Position numbers and translations under genes: made by a program
Notes under the pieces: generated by a model
Told to the model about the DNA's origin: nothing
What the model saw: only the letters and a program-made list of their open reading frames with translations
The model's database searches: none
Source of the DNA: Pseudomonadota bacterium
GTDB lineage: Bacteria > Pseudomonadota > Gammaproteobacteria > Steroidobacterales > Steroidobacteraceae
Assembly (NCBI GenBank): GCA_018240525.1
Contig: JAFEFN010000014.1
Span: 358,487-422,486, forward strand
Direction: 5' to 3'
DNA length: 64,000 nt
Shown: in pieces, positions 42,825 through 51,094 of the stretch
How the letters are laid out: each line of letters begins with the position of its first letter
How positions within the stretch are numbered: the first letter of the stretch is position 1

Positions 42825-43510
42825 TGCACGCAGCCAAGGACTTCGCGACGCTGCAGGCCTTCATTGCCGGGCACCTGCCCGAGGAACAGGAGCGCGCATT
42901 CGAGGAGAGGTTGGCGCGCGAACCTGCCCTGGTGGCCGAGCTCGAGCAGTCTCTGCGGATGCGTGAAGGGCTGCGCCAGCTTCGATCGCAAGGGCGGCTG
43001 GGAAGCGCTGCGGCATCGCGCACACGCGCCCGGGCCTGGCTACCGGCACTGGCAATGGCCGCCAGCGCTGTCCTGGGACTGTTCCTGTGGATGTCGCGCG
43101 TTGCCGCCCCTGCCCCGGTCCTGCTGAGCTCGGTCACGTCCGGCGCATTCAGCGCCCGCGCCTCGACGATCACCGCCCAGTTCACCTTTGTGGCCATGCG
43201 AGGCGGCACGATCCCCGACCTGCAGCTGCCCTCCTCCGGGACCGTGGAGCTTCGCGCAGCATCCAGCGCCGAAGCACCCCATTACCGCTCCACGCTGCAA
43301 CGCTTGCCGGACGCAGGCGCCCCGCAGCTGGTGGGCACGGTGGCAGGTCTGTCGGCCGGTCCCGATGGGTACATTCACGTCTACGTGGATGCCCGGCATC
43401 TTGCGGTCGGCCGCTACGCGCTGACAGTACAGGCGGATCCCACGGGCCCGGCTGCCGACGACGTGTTCGAATTCAATCTGCGCACCGCTGCCGGGGATCT
43501 CAACCGCTAG
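42821..43510 (+). CDS. Single-pass membrane anti-sigma factor-like protein
   Basis: This 229-residue protein has a cytoplasmic helical N-terminal part (LQAFIAGHLPEEQERAFEER), one membrane segment at about 72-91 (WLPALAMAASAVLGLFLWM) and a periplasmic beta-rich domain (about 95-229). It is translationally coupled to the sigma gene, the normal arrangement for an anti-sigma factor. No zinc-binding HxxxCxxC motif is visible, so it is not a standard ZAS protein. The periplasmic domain could be the input or cleavage target of the exported TPR-CHAT protein. Its TAG stop shares the bases CTAG with the stop of the convergent small gene. Confidence 0.8.
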   Translation: MMHAAKDFATLQAFIAGHLPEEQERAFEERLAREPALVAELEQSLRMREGLRQLRSQGRLGSAAASRTRARAWLPALAMAASAVLGLFLWMSRVAAPAPVLLSSVTSGAFSARASTITAQFTFVAMRGGTIPDLQLPSSGTVELRAASSAEAPHYRSTLQRLPDAGAPQLVGTVAGLSAGPDGYIHVYVDARHLAVGRYALTVQADPTGPAADDVFEFNLRTAAGDLNR

Positions 43511-43722
43511 TTTCCGATCCGCCGCCGCACCTCCACTGCCAGCACCCCGGGGACGGCCTTAAGTTCACCCAGGTAGTCGGTTTCGACTAGCCCCGTCAGC
43601 ACCCCCACCATTGCAAGCGTCGTACGGTGCTGCAGGCCCGCCGCACGGCATGCGGCTGCGATCTCGTGTATCCGACCCTGCGCCTCGTCGGCCACGGCAA
43701 CTGCCACGTTTACTTTGCTCAA
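43507..43722 (-). CDS. Small ferredoxin-fold-like protein of unknown function
   Basis: This 71-residue protein, MSKVNVAVAVADEAQGRIHE..., resembles a family of small beta-alpha-beta proteins, often misnamed ketohydroxyglutarate aldolases, that look like protease-propeptide or inhibitor I9-type folds. TTG at 43722 is preceded by a good GAGGTG ribosome site. The 3' end is convergent with the anti-sigma gene; the palindromic CTAG (43507-43510) provides both stops. If the inhibitor-like fold is real, a link to the CHAT protease two genes away is conceivable but speculative. Confidence 0.65.
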   Translation of the reverse strand: MSKVNVAVAVADEAQGRIHEIAAACRAAGLQHRTTLAMVGVLTGLVETDYLGELKAVPGVLAVEVRRRIGN

Positions 43723-43984
43723 GGTACACCTCGGACATTCGTTTCTGAGGCTCTGAGCCCGGCGCGTCCGTCAGACCCGGCGGCTGCAGGCCTCGCATGG
43801 GTTCTACCTGTCGGCTGCGGTGCGAACATCTCAGCTGCCGACGAATTCTCCTTAATCCAAAAAAGAAGTGAGAGCGGACGGGCGTCAGCGACATATCCCT
43901 GATGCGGCGCCTTACTGGACGCGACATCCGACGGACCGACTCCTCGTCGCCGGCGCCACCCATCACCGTTCTCAGGAGAAAAGT

Positions 43985-44182
43985 ATGAAATTTGCTGTCG
44001 CAACCGCCCTGCTTGTGTCTGCCGCTGCCACCACCACCGCGCTCGCACAGGACGGCATGGGCCACGGGCCGCCGAAGATGTCCTCGGTCGTCTTCATCGC
44101 CCAGGCGGACACCGCTTCACAGCCGCAGACTCTGGCGAGCCTGTTCAAGCCGAAATCCGGGCTCGGCGCGCCGACGAAGTAG
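43985..44182 (+). CDS. Small secreted peptide of unknown function
   Basis: This 65-residue protein has a strong AGGAGA ribosome site and a typical signal peptide (MKFAVATALLVSAAATTTALA, cleavage near residue 21). The mature peptide is about 44 residues, with no cysteine and a MGHGPPKMSS stretch. It is a short single gene before the convergent motB. I recognise no family. Confidence 0.6.
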   Translation: MKFAVATALLVSAAATTTALAQDGMGHGPPKMSSVVFIAQADTASQPQTLASLFKPKSGLGAPTK

Positions 44183-44260
44183 ACGCCACCGACCGCGGGA
44201 CCGTTGCAGCGGGAGGCTGCGTTTCCTCGCAAGAGAGACGCAGGCCTGCTCGCGGCCGGC

Positions 44261-45262
44261 CTATCCGCCGCCGCCGGGCGGTGCGGGCACCACGGGATCC
44301 GATGCCGCGGGGCTGGTGTCGTTCGCGACACTCATCGGTGTGTCCGTCTTGAGCGCGTCTTGCTCCGCCTGACGCGTCATGACGATGATGCTGATGCGTC
44401 GATTGATCGGGTTGCGGGGATCGGCGCGGTCGAACAGCACCGATGAGGACAGCCCCACCACGCGGGCCGTCTTGTCACCGCTGAGGCCGGCTGCCTCCAA
44501 AGCGCGCCGGGCAGCGTTGGCCCGCTCGCTCGACAGGTCCCAGTTGGTCCTGCCGCTCGCGCCGGCGTAAGGCGCAGCGTCAGTATGGCCGGTGAGGCTG
44601 AGGCGGTTAGGGACCGTGTTGAGGTAACGCGCCAGCTCGGTGAGGATCGCCTCCGTGTAGGGCTTCAGGTGCGCACTGCCGCTGTCGAACATCGGACGGT
44701 TCTGCTGATCGACGATCTGGATGCGCAGCCCCTCGGGCGTGATGTCCAGCAGCAGCTGATCCTTGAAGGGCGACAGCGCCTGGCTGTTCTCGACCGCCTT
44801 CTTCAGGTCCTCCATGAGTGAGTCCAGCTGCCTGTGCTCGGCCGCATTGACGGCATCGCGCGCGAGCGCGAGCTCTTCCTGCTCTGTCCGCTTGCGCTGC
44901 CCAGACGGGGGAGCCGCGGTTGGCACCGGCGCCTGCGGCTTTATCGCGACGGGGGGGCGGCGCTCATCCATGGCCCCGTGCAGGTTGATCGGGCTCGTGC
45001 TGGCGCCGCCGGGACCGGCCATCCCGGGTGCCGGCTTGACGCTCTTGCCCGGCTCCATGCTCGGGTTCTTGAAGTAGTCGAAGATGGCCGCCCGCTGCTC
45101 CTTCGACACCGCGGTCACGAGCCACATCACCAGGAAGAAGGCCATCAGCGCGGTCACGAAGTCCGCGTATGCGACCTTCCAGGCGCCGCCGTGATGACCG
45201 CCACCCCCGCGCTTGTAGCGCTTGACGATGACGATGGGGCGATCGGGTGACTTGCGGGCCAC
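44261..45262 (-). CDS. motB: Flagellar motor stator protein MotB
   Basis: This 333-residue stator subunit has one membrane helix with the proton-carrying aspartate (Asp34 in VAYADFVTALMAFFLVMWLV), equivalent to E. coli Asp32. It is followed by the plug region, a linker rich in Pro and Thr, and a C-terminal OmpA-like peptidoglycan-binding domain (LTGHTDAAPYAG, TNWDLSSERANAARRAL). It anchors the MotA/MotB channel to the cell wall. It starts 9 bp downstream of motA in the same operon. The protein ends in a Pro/Gly tail. Confidence 0.97.
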   Translation of the reverse strand: MARKSPDRPIVIVKRYKRGGGGHHGGAWKVAYADFVTALMAFFLVMWLVTAVSKEQRAAIFDYFKNPSMEPGKSVKPAPGMAGPGGASTSPINLHGAMDERRPPVAIKPQAPVPTAAPPSGQRKRTEQEELALARDAVNAAEHRQLDSLMEDLKKAVENSQALSPFKDQLLLDITPEGLRIQIVDQQNRPMFDSGSAHLKPYTEAILTELARYLNTVPNRLSLTGHTDAAPYAGASGRTNWDLSSERANAARRALEAAGLSGDKTARVVGLSSSVLFDRADPRNPINRRISIIVMTRQAEQDALKTDTPMSVANDTSPAASDPVVPAPPGGGG

Positions 45263-45271
45263 CGGATCCGC

Positions 45272-46189
45272 CTAGCGCGCAACCGCCTCCGCCGTGGCTG
45301 CCGCCGTGGCGGAGTCTGCGGCGGGGGCCGGCTTGTCCTTGTTCTTGAGGCGCGCCTCAAGATCGTTGAAGGTCGGACGTACCTCGCTGAACAGCAGCTT
45401 GCGGGCGAATTCGACGGCCACCGACGGGGCGTACTCCCGCACGCTCGCCACCAGGGCCATCTTCACGACCTCGAATGCCTTGCCCTCTTCCTGCGCCAGA
45501 TGCTCCATGGCGGCGGCGATCGGGCCCACGAACCCGTAGGACACGAGGATGCCGAGGAATGTGCCCACCAGGGCAGCGCCCACCTTGTGGCCGATGGTCG
45601 CCGTGTCGCTGCCCTCCAGCGTCGCCATGGTATTCACGATACCGAGCACCGCCGCCACGATCCCGAATCCCGGCAGTGCGTCGGCGACCTTCTGCACCGC
45701 GTGCGCCGGCTCTGCGGCCTCGTGGTGGTGCGTTTCCAGCTCGTACTCCAGCAGCGATTCGAGCTCCTGCGGATCGAGGTTCCCGCCCACGATGAGGCGC
45801 AGGCAGTCGGTGATGAATTCGACCATGTGATGGTCGGCGAGCACGTGCGGGTACTTCTTGAAGAGCGCGCTGTCGTGCGGGGCCTCGAGGTCGCGTTCGA
45901 TGCTCATGACCCCGTCGCGGCGCATCTTGGTCAGGATCTCGTACATGAGCTGCAGCAGCGTCACGTAGTGCTCGCGCTTGTAGCGCGGACCCTTGGGCAG
46001 TGACAGCGCCCCGACGAAGGCGGCCTTGACGACCTTGGGCGGATTGCTGATGAGGAACGCCCCGGCGGCCGACCCGACGATGATCAGGACTTCGAACGGG
46101 TGCCACAGCACCAGGATGTGGCCGCCCTCGGCGGCGAACCCGCCGAGGATGCACCCGATCACCACCAGGGAGCCGACTATCTGGAGCAT
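45272..46189 (-). CDS. motA: Flagellar motor stator protein MotA
   Basis: This 305-residue inner-membrane proton-channel subunit has hydrophobic segments at about 1-25, 30-50, 165-195 and 205-230. The cytoplasmic loop carries the conserved RRDGVMSIERDLE, where charged residues contact FliG of the rotor. The C-terminal tail is Ala/Asp/Thr-rich. The first helix (MLQIVGSLVVIGCILGGFAA) and VADALPGFGIVAAVLGIVNT are characteristic. It forms an operon with motB and no sigma-28 promoter could be recognised directly upstream. Confidence 0.97.
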   Translation of the reverse strand: MLQIVGSLVVIGCILGGFAAEGGHILVLWHPFEVLIIVGSAAGAFLISNPPKVVKAAFVGALSLPKGPRYKREHYVTLLQLMYEILTKMRRDGVMSIERDLEAPHDSALFKKYPHVLADHHMVEFITDCLRLIVGGNLDPQELESLLEYELETHHHEAAEPAHAVQKVADALPGFGIVAAVLGIVNTMATLEGSDTATIGHKVGAALVGTFLGILVSYGFVGPIAAAMEHLAQEEGKAFEVVKMALVASVREYAPSVAVEFARKLLFSEVRPTFNDLEARLKNKDKPAPAADSATAAATAEAVAR

Positions 46190-46251
46190 CGCATCACCCG
46201 CGGGGAGCTGGCGGACAGGAACGGCGAGTCACGAACGTGCCTGCGCCGGAC

Positions 46252-48675
46252 TTAGTTGATCTGGAAGACGGTGCCAGCGGCCCCGGCCCTGGCATCGGAG
46301 GTGGTCCCGTACAGCGTGCCGTCCGGTCCCTCGATGAGGCTGCCGGTCGGCGTCTGGCTGTCGGCCCCGCCCGCGAAGGAATACACCACCGACTCCGCAC
46401 CGTTCAGGGAGACCTGCACCACGGCGCCCAGGCCGTTGGCGCCGCCGCTGCTCGTCAGCGCATAGAAGGTGCCGTCGTTCGCCTGCAGCAGGTCTCCCTT
46501 GGGAGCCGCCCCGTCGCTGCCACTTCCCAGGGACACCAGTACCGTCTCGTTGCCGGCGGCATCGATCTTGATCACCGCCCCGGCAGCGTTCGCTCCGCCG
46601 GACTGCGTCAGCCCGTAGAAGTAGCCGTCGCTTGCCTGCAAGAGGCTGCCCGCGGGAGCCGACCCGTCGCTGCCCGCGCCCAGCGAGTGCAGGATGGTTT
46701 CCGTGCCAGCGAGCGTCATGCTGAACACGATGCCCCCGCCATAGTCGCCTCCGGCGCTGGTCATCCCGTACAGCTTGCCGTCCGCGCCCTGGATCAGGCT
46801 GCCCGCGGGGGCCTGCCCGTCCGCATTCAGTCCGAAGGAGTGGACGACGAGCTCGCTGCCATCCGGGTGGATCACGAAGACCGCGCCGAGCCCGTAGGCC
46901 CCGCCGGACATGCTCATGCCGTAGAAGTTGCCGTCGCTCGCCTGGATGAGGCTGCCGTACGGATACTGGCCGCCCGCGGCGCTGCCGAAGGAGTGCAGCA
47001 CCGTCTCGGCGCCGCCGGCGCTGATCGCGAACATGACGCCCGCGCCGAACTGCCCGCCGCCGGCGGTCATGCCGTAGAACTTGCCATCGCTGCCCTGGAT
47101 CAGGCTGCCGTGGGGGTTGGCCCCATCCGCCCCGCCGCCGAAGGAGTAGAGGACGCTTTCGGTCCCATCCGGGGTCATCACGAAGACCGTGCCGAGGTTG
47201 CTCGCACCGCCGGCAGCGGTGAGCCCATAGAAGTTGCCGTCGCTGCCGCGCGTGAGGCTGCCGTAGGGTGTTGCGCCGTCGCCCGGATCCGCGGGGAACA
47301 GGTGCAGCACCGACTCGCTGCCCGCCGCGCAGTCGACCTGCACGTTGCTGACGTCCGCGCTGCCCACGGTGCCGCTGCCGTTGGTGACGGTGCAGCTGCG
47401 CACCGGCGGGTGCGCGGCGACGACCACGTTGTAGGGGGCGCCGCTCGGTACCGGCTGCGGCATGCTGAACTGCATGGCGTTGGCGAGCACGGCGAGTGAA
47501 TCGCTGCCGTTATCAAGGACCAGCCCCGCGCTGCTCAGCCCGCTGACGGAGCCGCCGACGGTGAAGGCAGTCTGCGCGCAGGTGACGAGAATGTTGGCGA
47601 CCGCCGCGCCAGCGACCGTGCCGCTGCCGTTGCTCACCGCGCAGGTGTAGCTGCCGGGCTGTGTCTGCACCGAGATTGCGTACTGGCCGCCGCTGGGCAG
47701 CTGCACCGGCATCGTGAACGCGGTGGCCCCGGCGGGCACCGCCAGCAGGTCCCGGCCGTCGGTGAGCACCAGGCCGGAGGCGCCCAGTCCGGAGACCGTG
47801 CCGCCCACCGGGTAGACCTCGGGCGCGCAGGCGACGGACACGGATGTGACCGGCCCGGCGGGCATGCTGCCGCTGCCGTTGTTCACGGCACACTGCAGGC
47901 CGGCGGGCGAGCTCTGCACGACCACCTGGTAGGCGGCTCCGAAGAGCACGCCCCCGGAGAAGGTAAAAGCCGTCGCCAGAGGCGCAACCGCAAGGGTGTC
48001 CGATCCATTGGCGAGCACCAGTCCGCTCGCCGCGCCCAGCCCGCTGACCGCGCCGCCCAGGGCAAAGGGCTGGTCGCTGCAGCTGACGACCACGTTGGCG
48101 ACATCCGCCGCCGGCATGGTCCCCGTCCCGCCCTGCACGGCACAGGCGGCACCCTGCGGCTGCTGCTTCACGACCAGTGCGTAGCTGCTCAGGTAGGCCA
48201 CCGCGGAGGGCATCGTGAACGTCGAGCTGCCCGCGGGGACTGCGAGCGTGTCCGCGCCGTTACCCAGCACCAGGCCGGTCGCATTGAGCCCGCGCACCGC
48301 GCCTCCCAGCGTGAAGGCGCGATCCGCGCAGGTCACCACGACGTTGGCGACATTGGCCGAGCCGATCGCACCATCGCCCCCGGAGACCGTGCACGCCTGG
48401 CCTGCGGGCGTGGAGCCCACCGACACCGCGTAATGGGCCGCCGTGGGAAGCGCTGTCGGGAAGGTGAATGTCCCGGCCTGCGCGACGGTCAGCGCGTCCG
48501 TGCCGTTGTTCAACAGCTGCACCTGCGCACCGGCGGCGAGGCCGGACACCGTGCCGCCGACCGTGTAGTCGCTCGTCCCGGATCCCGAACCTCCGCAGCC
48601 CCCCAGCAGCAGGGTCGCGAAGATGGCGCTGGTAGCGAGCCCTCGGAGGATGGCGCGGTCGGACGAACTGCTCAT
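46252..48675 (-). CDS. Lipoprotein with five cysteine-paired modules and seven GloVer (TIGR03803-type) repeats
   Basis: This 807-residue predicted outer-membrane lipoprotein has lipobox LGGC at Cys27. Residues 37-453 contain five tandem modules of 83-84 residues, each starting (Y/F)-x-(V/L)-GG-(T/A/S)-V-x-GL and each holding two cysteines about 22 apart. Residues 454-807 contain seven copies of a roughly 51-residue propeller-like motif, typically GSLIQGSDGKFYGMTAGGG. ATG at 48675 is preferred over 48702 because AAGAAGG precedes it at good spacing. The same first module occurs once in the lipoprotein at 36543-38369. It lies next to motA with only 62 bp between, but a motility role is not shown. 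Confidence 0.85.
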   Translation of the reverse strand: MSSSSDRAILRGLATSAIFATLLLGGCGGSGSGTSDYTVGGTVSGLAAGAQVQLLNNGTDALTVAQAGTFTFPTALPTAAHYAVSVGSTPAGQACTVSGGDGAIGSANVANVVVTCADRAFTLGGAVRGLNATGLVLGNGADTLAVPAGSSTFTMPSAVAYLSSYALVVKQQPQGAACAVQGGTGTMPAADVANVVVSCSDQPFALGGAVSGLGAASGLVLANGSDTLAVAPLATAFTFSGGVLFGAAYQVVVQSSPAGLQCAVNNGSGSMPAGPVTSVSVACAPEVYPVGGTVSGLGASGLVLTDGRDLLAVPAGATAFTMPVQLPSGGQYAISVQTQPGSYTCAVSNGSGTVAGAAVANILVTCAQTAFTVGGSVSGLSSAGLVLDNGSDSLAVLANAMQFSMPQPVPSGAPYNVVVAAHPPVRSCTVTNGSGTVGSADVSNVQVDCAAGSESVLHLFPADPGDGATPYGSLTRGSDGNFYGLTAAGGASNLGTVFVMTPDGTESVLYSFGGGADGANPHGSLIQGSDGKFYGMTAGGGQFGAGVMFAISAGGAETVLHSFGSAAGGQYPYGSLIQASDGNFYGMSMSGGAYGLGAVFVIHPDGSELVVHSFGLNADGQAPAGSLIQGADGKLYGMTSAGGDYGGGIVFSMTLAGTETILHSLGAGSDGSAPAGSLLQASDGYFYGLTQSGGANAAGAVIKIDAAGNETVLVSLGSGSDGAAPKGDLLQANDGTFYALTSSGGANGLGAVVQVSLNGAESVVYSFAGGADSQTPTGSLIEGPDGTLYGTTSDARAGAAGTVFQIN
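46255..47316 (-). repeat. Seven tandem ~51-residue GloVer-type repeats (coding)
   Basis: Each unit contains a G(S/D)L(I/L)(Q/E)xxDG-x-(F/L)-YG(M/L)T core followed by GG and (G/A)-x-(V/M)-F. They form the C-terminal half of the lipoprotein and are probably blades of a propeller. Confidence 0.8.
47317..48567 (-). repeat. Five tandem ~83-residue modules with paired cysteines (coding)
   Basis: The five modules cover residues 37-120, 121-203, 204-287, 288-370 and 371-453. Each has a GG(T/A/S)V-x-GL opening, an NG-x-D-x-LAV core in most copies, and two Cys (near positions 59 and 80) likely to form a disulfide. Related to residues 37-120 of the lipoprotein encoded at 36543-38369. Confidence 0.8.
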
Positions 48676-48711
48676 GGGACGGCCCTTCTTGCTGTTGAAC
48701 ACGACTTAAGG

Positions 48712-48727
48712 CGCGTCGCGCGACGCG
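48712..48727. promoter_or_regulatory. 16-bp perfect palindrome upstream of the repeat lipoprotein gene
   Basis: CGCGTCGCGCGACGCG is its own reverse complement and lies 37 bp before the start codon, where a promoter or operator would be expected. Function unknown. Confidence 0.4.
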
Positions 48728-48829
48728 AAAGTCACCTTTCAAGGCAAGTTAGCGGCCGGCGGCGCCTGAAACTTGAACGCGGGACGGGGCCGCAAGTCCG
48801 CGTGCCGGCGGGCCTTCCCCGCCAGGGCC

Positions 48830-48857
48830 TCAAGTTCCGCGAGGGCGCCGCCGCTAC
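48830..48857 (+). promoter_or_regulatory. Candidate sigma-28 (FliA) promoter for the PilZ gene
   Basis: TCAAGTTC, a 12-bp spacer and GCCGCTAC resemble the FliA consensus TCAAGTTT/GCCGATAA with three mismatches overall. The predicted transcript would have a leader of about 115 bases. GC-rich sequence makes chance matches possible. Confidence 0.3.
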
Positions 48858-48981
48858 AGAAGTACGGGCGGGCGTGGCCCGGAGCTGACCGGGCAGCCTG
48901 AAAGCTGCATCGCCTCGTCCAGGGGCGAGTATCGTAGCCACGATCCGGCAGAATCCGGACACGCCCGCGGAGAATCGTCCG

Positions 48982-49551
48982 ATGTTCGATGGCGCCAATA
49001 CTGTCGTCCTCTTCGAGGAACTGGCCTTCCAGGACGTGCTGCCGGTCACCTGGCACCCCCTGCCCGCGCCGGTCGATGCGGAGACCGCCTCGGTCCTTGC
49101 CGAGCGCAACGTCCGGCTCCTGCAGGCGCGCGAGGCGATGGACCAGCTCGGTCCGGTGGAGAGCACGGACGAGGACTCCCCGCATGCCGCCGCGCTCATC
49201 CGCCTGGAGCTGAAGGTCAATCTCGTCCTCGACCTCGTCGGGCAGATCCTCGCGTCCAATCATCCGCGGCCGGCGGCGGTCCCGATCCGCTTCAATTCAC
49301 TGGGCGCCACCTGGCGCAGCCCGGGCACTCCGCTGCCGGAGGCCGGCGGCGTCGGGCTCGTCGAGATCTACCTGCACGAGTGCCTGGCCGAACCGTTGAA
49401 ACTCGCCGCGCGCATCGCCAGCGTCACCCCCGACGGGCACATCAAGGCGCGCTTCGCCCCGGTCGGTGAGACCGTGGCGGACCTTCTGGAAAAGCTCGCC
49501 TTCCGCCGCCATCGCCGGCTCGTGGCCGGCAGCCGCCAGCCCACCCGCTGA
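48982..49551 (+). CDS. Atypical PilZ-domain protein
   Basis: This 189-residue protein has an N-terminal helical part (LAERNVRLLQAREAMDQLG, ALIRLELKVNLVLDLVGQ). The C-terminal beta-barrel is of the atypical PilZ type (VPIRFNSLGATWRS, GGVGLVEIYLHECLAEPL). It ends DLLEKLAFRRHRRLV, a conserved tail of this subfamily. The usual c-di-GMP-binding RxxxR motif is not evident, so ligand binding is doubtful. Its place directly upstream of the flagellar activator gene suggests a role in motility control, perhaps by binding the regulator or motor. Start ATG at 48982. Confidence 0.78.
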   Translation: MFDGANTVVLFEELAFQDVLPVTWHPLPAPVDAETASVLAERNVRLLQAREAMDQLGPVESTDEDSPHAAALIRLELKVNLVLDLVGQILASNHPRPAAVPIRFNSLGATWRSPGTPLPEAGGVGLVEIYLHECLAEPLKLAARIASVTPDGHIKARFAPVGETVADLLEKLAFRRHRRLVAGSRQPTR

Positions 49552-49569
49552 AAATCCGCCCGGGTGGTC

Positions 49570-49585
49570 TGTGACCTGGGTCACG
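49570..49585. promoter_or_regulatory. CRP/Clp-type binding site upstream of the FleQ-like gene
   Basis: TGTGACCTGGGTCACG matches the CRP-family site TGTGA-N6-TCACA at nine of ten positions. It lies 179 bp before the activator start codon and 19 bp after the PilZ stop. In Xanthomonas, the CRP homologue Clp controls flagellar regulators, so a similar input at the top of this cascade is plausible. Confidence 0.6.
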
Positions 49586-49763
49586 GACGGCCGTTTGCGC
49601 ACCCGCGCCGAGCCGAAGAAGTTACGAACTGCATCACGCCGCGATACGCACCCGTGGTGCAACATAATTCCAACAGCAGGGGCCGCGACCGCAAACTAAC
49701 TAACAACAAGTTGAATGTTGAAAGCCGACAGGCCCAGATGAACTACCCAGGGAGCGATGCACG

Positions 49764-50969
49764 GTGAGTGCGCTGCGACAGTGCAGCCCGGCCACCGTGG
49801 CCGTTGCCGAGCCCGGTGTCGCGGACACCGCCGCGCGCCTCCCGAGTGGTTCCTCCGCCGCCATCCGCCACATCGGCGCCCTCATCCGGCAGGTCGCCGC
49901 ACACGATTCGACGGTGCTGGTGCTCGGGGAGTCCGGCACCGGCAAGGAAGTCACCGCACGCGCCATCCATGACCTGAGCCCGCGGCGCGCACGTCCGTTC
50001 GTGGCACTGAACTGCGGCGCGATCCCGGCGGAACTGCTCGAGTCGGAACTGTTCGGACACGAAAAGGGTTCCTTCACCGGCGCCATCGCCGCGCGCAAGG
50101 GACGCTTCGAGATCGCCGAGGGCGGCACGCTGTTCCTGGATGAGATCGGCGACATGAGCCCTTCCATGCAGGTGAAGCTGCTGCGGGTGCTGCAGGAGCG
50201 CGTCTTCGAGCGGGTCGGCGGACATGCACCCATCCGCTGCAACGTCCGCATCATCGCCGCCACCCACCGCAACCTGGAGGCGGCCATCGAGCGCGGCACC
50301 TTCCGCGAGGATCTCTTCCACCGCCTCAACGTGTTTCCGATCGAGATGCCGGCGCTGCGCGAGCGCCGCGAGGACCTGCCGCAGCTGATCCAGGAGTTCG
50401 TCGACCACAACGCTGCCGAGGGCCGTCCGCGGGTGCAGCTGTCGCCGGCCGCGCTCGGCGTGCTCTCGCAGTGCAGCTGGACCGGCAATGTCCGCGAGCT
50501 GTCCAACCTCATCGAACGCCTGTCGATCCTCTGCGGCAGCCGGGTGGTGGAAGTGGCCGACCTGCCGCCCCGCTACCGCCCGCTCGCGCAGACGGCGGCC
50601 ATCGCCGCCGGCATGCCCGCGCCGGCGGCCGATGCCACCGAGTTCCCCGCGGACCGCGCCGCCGCGGCGGCGGACAGGATCCTGAGCGAGGCGGAGGTCC
50701 TGCCGCTGCTGGAAGGTCCCGCCCCGGTCACCGCCGCGCTGTCGTCCCCGGAATGCACGGCCACCCTGGCCCTGCTGCCCGAGGAAGGCCTGGACCTGCG
50801 CGCCCACATGGCCGCCATCGAGCGCTCGCTCATCGCCCAGGCGCTCGAGCGCAGCCAGGGGACCGTGGCCCAGGCCGCCCGCCTGCTCAACCTGCGGCGC
50901 ACGACCCTCGTCGAGCGCCTGCGCAAGCTCGAGATCTGCGCCGAGCTCTCCGGGGCGTCGGAAGTTTGA
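49764..50969 (+). CDS. fleQ: Sigma-54-dependent flagellar master activator, FleQ-like, without receiver domain
   Basis: This 401-residue AAA+ activator of sigma-54 RNA polymerase has Walker A GESGTGKE near 55-62 and Walker [13 protein letters not shown]. The sigma-54 contact loop reads GSFTGA instead of the usual GAFTGA. The C-terminal Fis-type helix-turn-helix is present ([20 protein letters not shown]). Closest in style to FleQ, but the N-terminal FleQ/receiver domain of about 120 residues is missing; only about 30 residues precede the AAA+ domain. GTG at 49764 has AGGGAG nine bases upstream. It probably switches on the sigma-54 promoters at 51036 and 59155. The symbol is given by similarity. 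Confidence 0.85.
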   Translation: MSALRQCSPATVAVAEPGVADTAARLPSGSSAAIRHIGALIRQVAAHDSTVLVLGESGTGKEVTARAIHDLSPRRARPFVALNCGAIPAELLESELFGHEKGSFTGAIAARKGRFEIAEGGTLFLDEIGDMSPSMQVKLLRVLQERVFERVGGHAPIRCNVRIIAATHRNLEAAIERGTFREDLFHRLNVFPIEMPALRERREDLPQLIQEFVDHNAAEGRPRVQLSPAALGVLSQCSWTGNVRELSNLIERLSILCGSRVVEVADLPPRYRPLAQTAAIAAGMPAPAADATEFPADRAAAAADRILSEAEVLPLLEGPAPVTAALSSPECTATLALLPEEGLDLRAHMAAIERSLIAQALERSQGTVAQAARLLNLRRTTLVERLRKLEICAELSGASEV

Positions 50970-50978
50970 CGCCCGCCG

Positions 50979-50996
50979 GCGGCGCAGCCGCGCCGC
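50979..50996 (+). terminator. GC hairpin after the FleQ-like gene
   Basis: GCGGCGC and GCGCCGC form a 7-bp stem with an AGCC loop, starting ten bases after the stop codon. There is no T-run. It separates the first activator gene from the sigma-54 promoter of the second. Confidence 0.4.
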
Positions 50997-51035
50997 GAGC
51001 GTGACCGAGCGCACGCTTTTCCCGCCCACCACCGC

Positions 51036-51051
51036 AGGCACGCCTCTTGCA
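51036..51051 (+). promoter_or_regulatory. Sigma-54 promoter of the second activator/fliE operon
   Basis: AGGCACGCCTCTTGCA matches the -24/-12 consensus TGGCACGN4TTGCA at all fixed bases but the first. The GG and GC elements are 12 bp apart as required. Transcription should begin near 51061, 34 bp before the start codon. Confidence 0.85.
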
Positions 51052-51094
51052 CTGATGCCCTTAGGCACCCCGATGGCGGGTGCGGGAGGGCTTG

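Larger units (their letters stand above)
48676..48981. other. 306-bp divergent intergenic region
   Basis: Between the repeat lipoprotein (minus) and the PilZ gene (plus). It contains a 16-bp perfect palindrome at 48712-48727 and a sigma-28-like promoter at 48830-48857. A short repeat ATCGT/ACGAT lies near 48931-48944. No gene is recognised. Confidence 0.55.

Noticed and set aside
46190..46251. Possible sigma-28 promoter upstream of motA
   Set aside because: CTAAGTCC and GCCGTTCC are present on the minus strand but 22 bp apart, too far for FliA.
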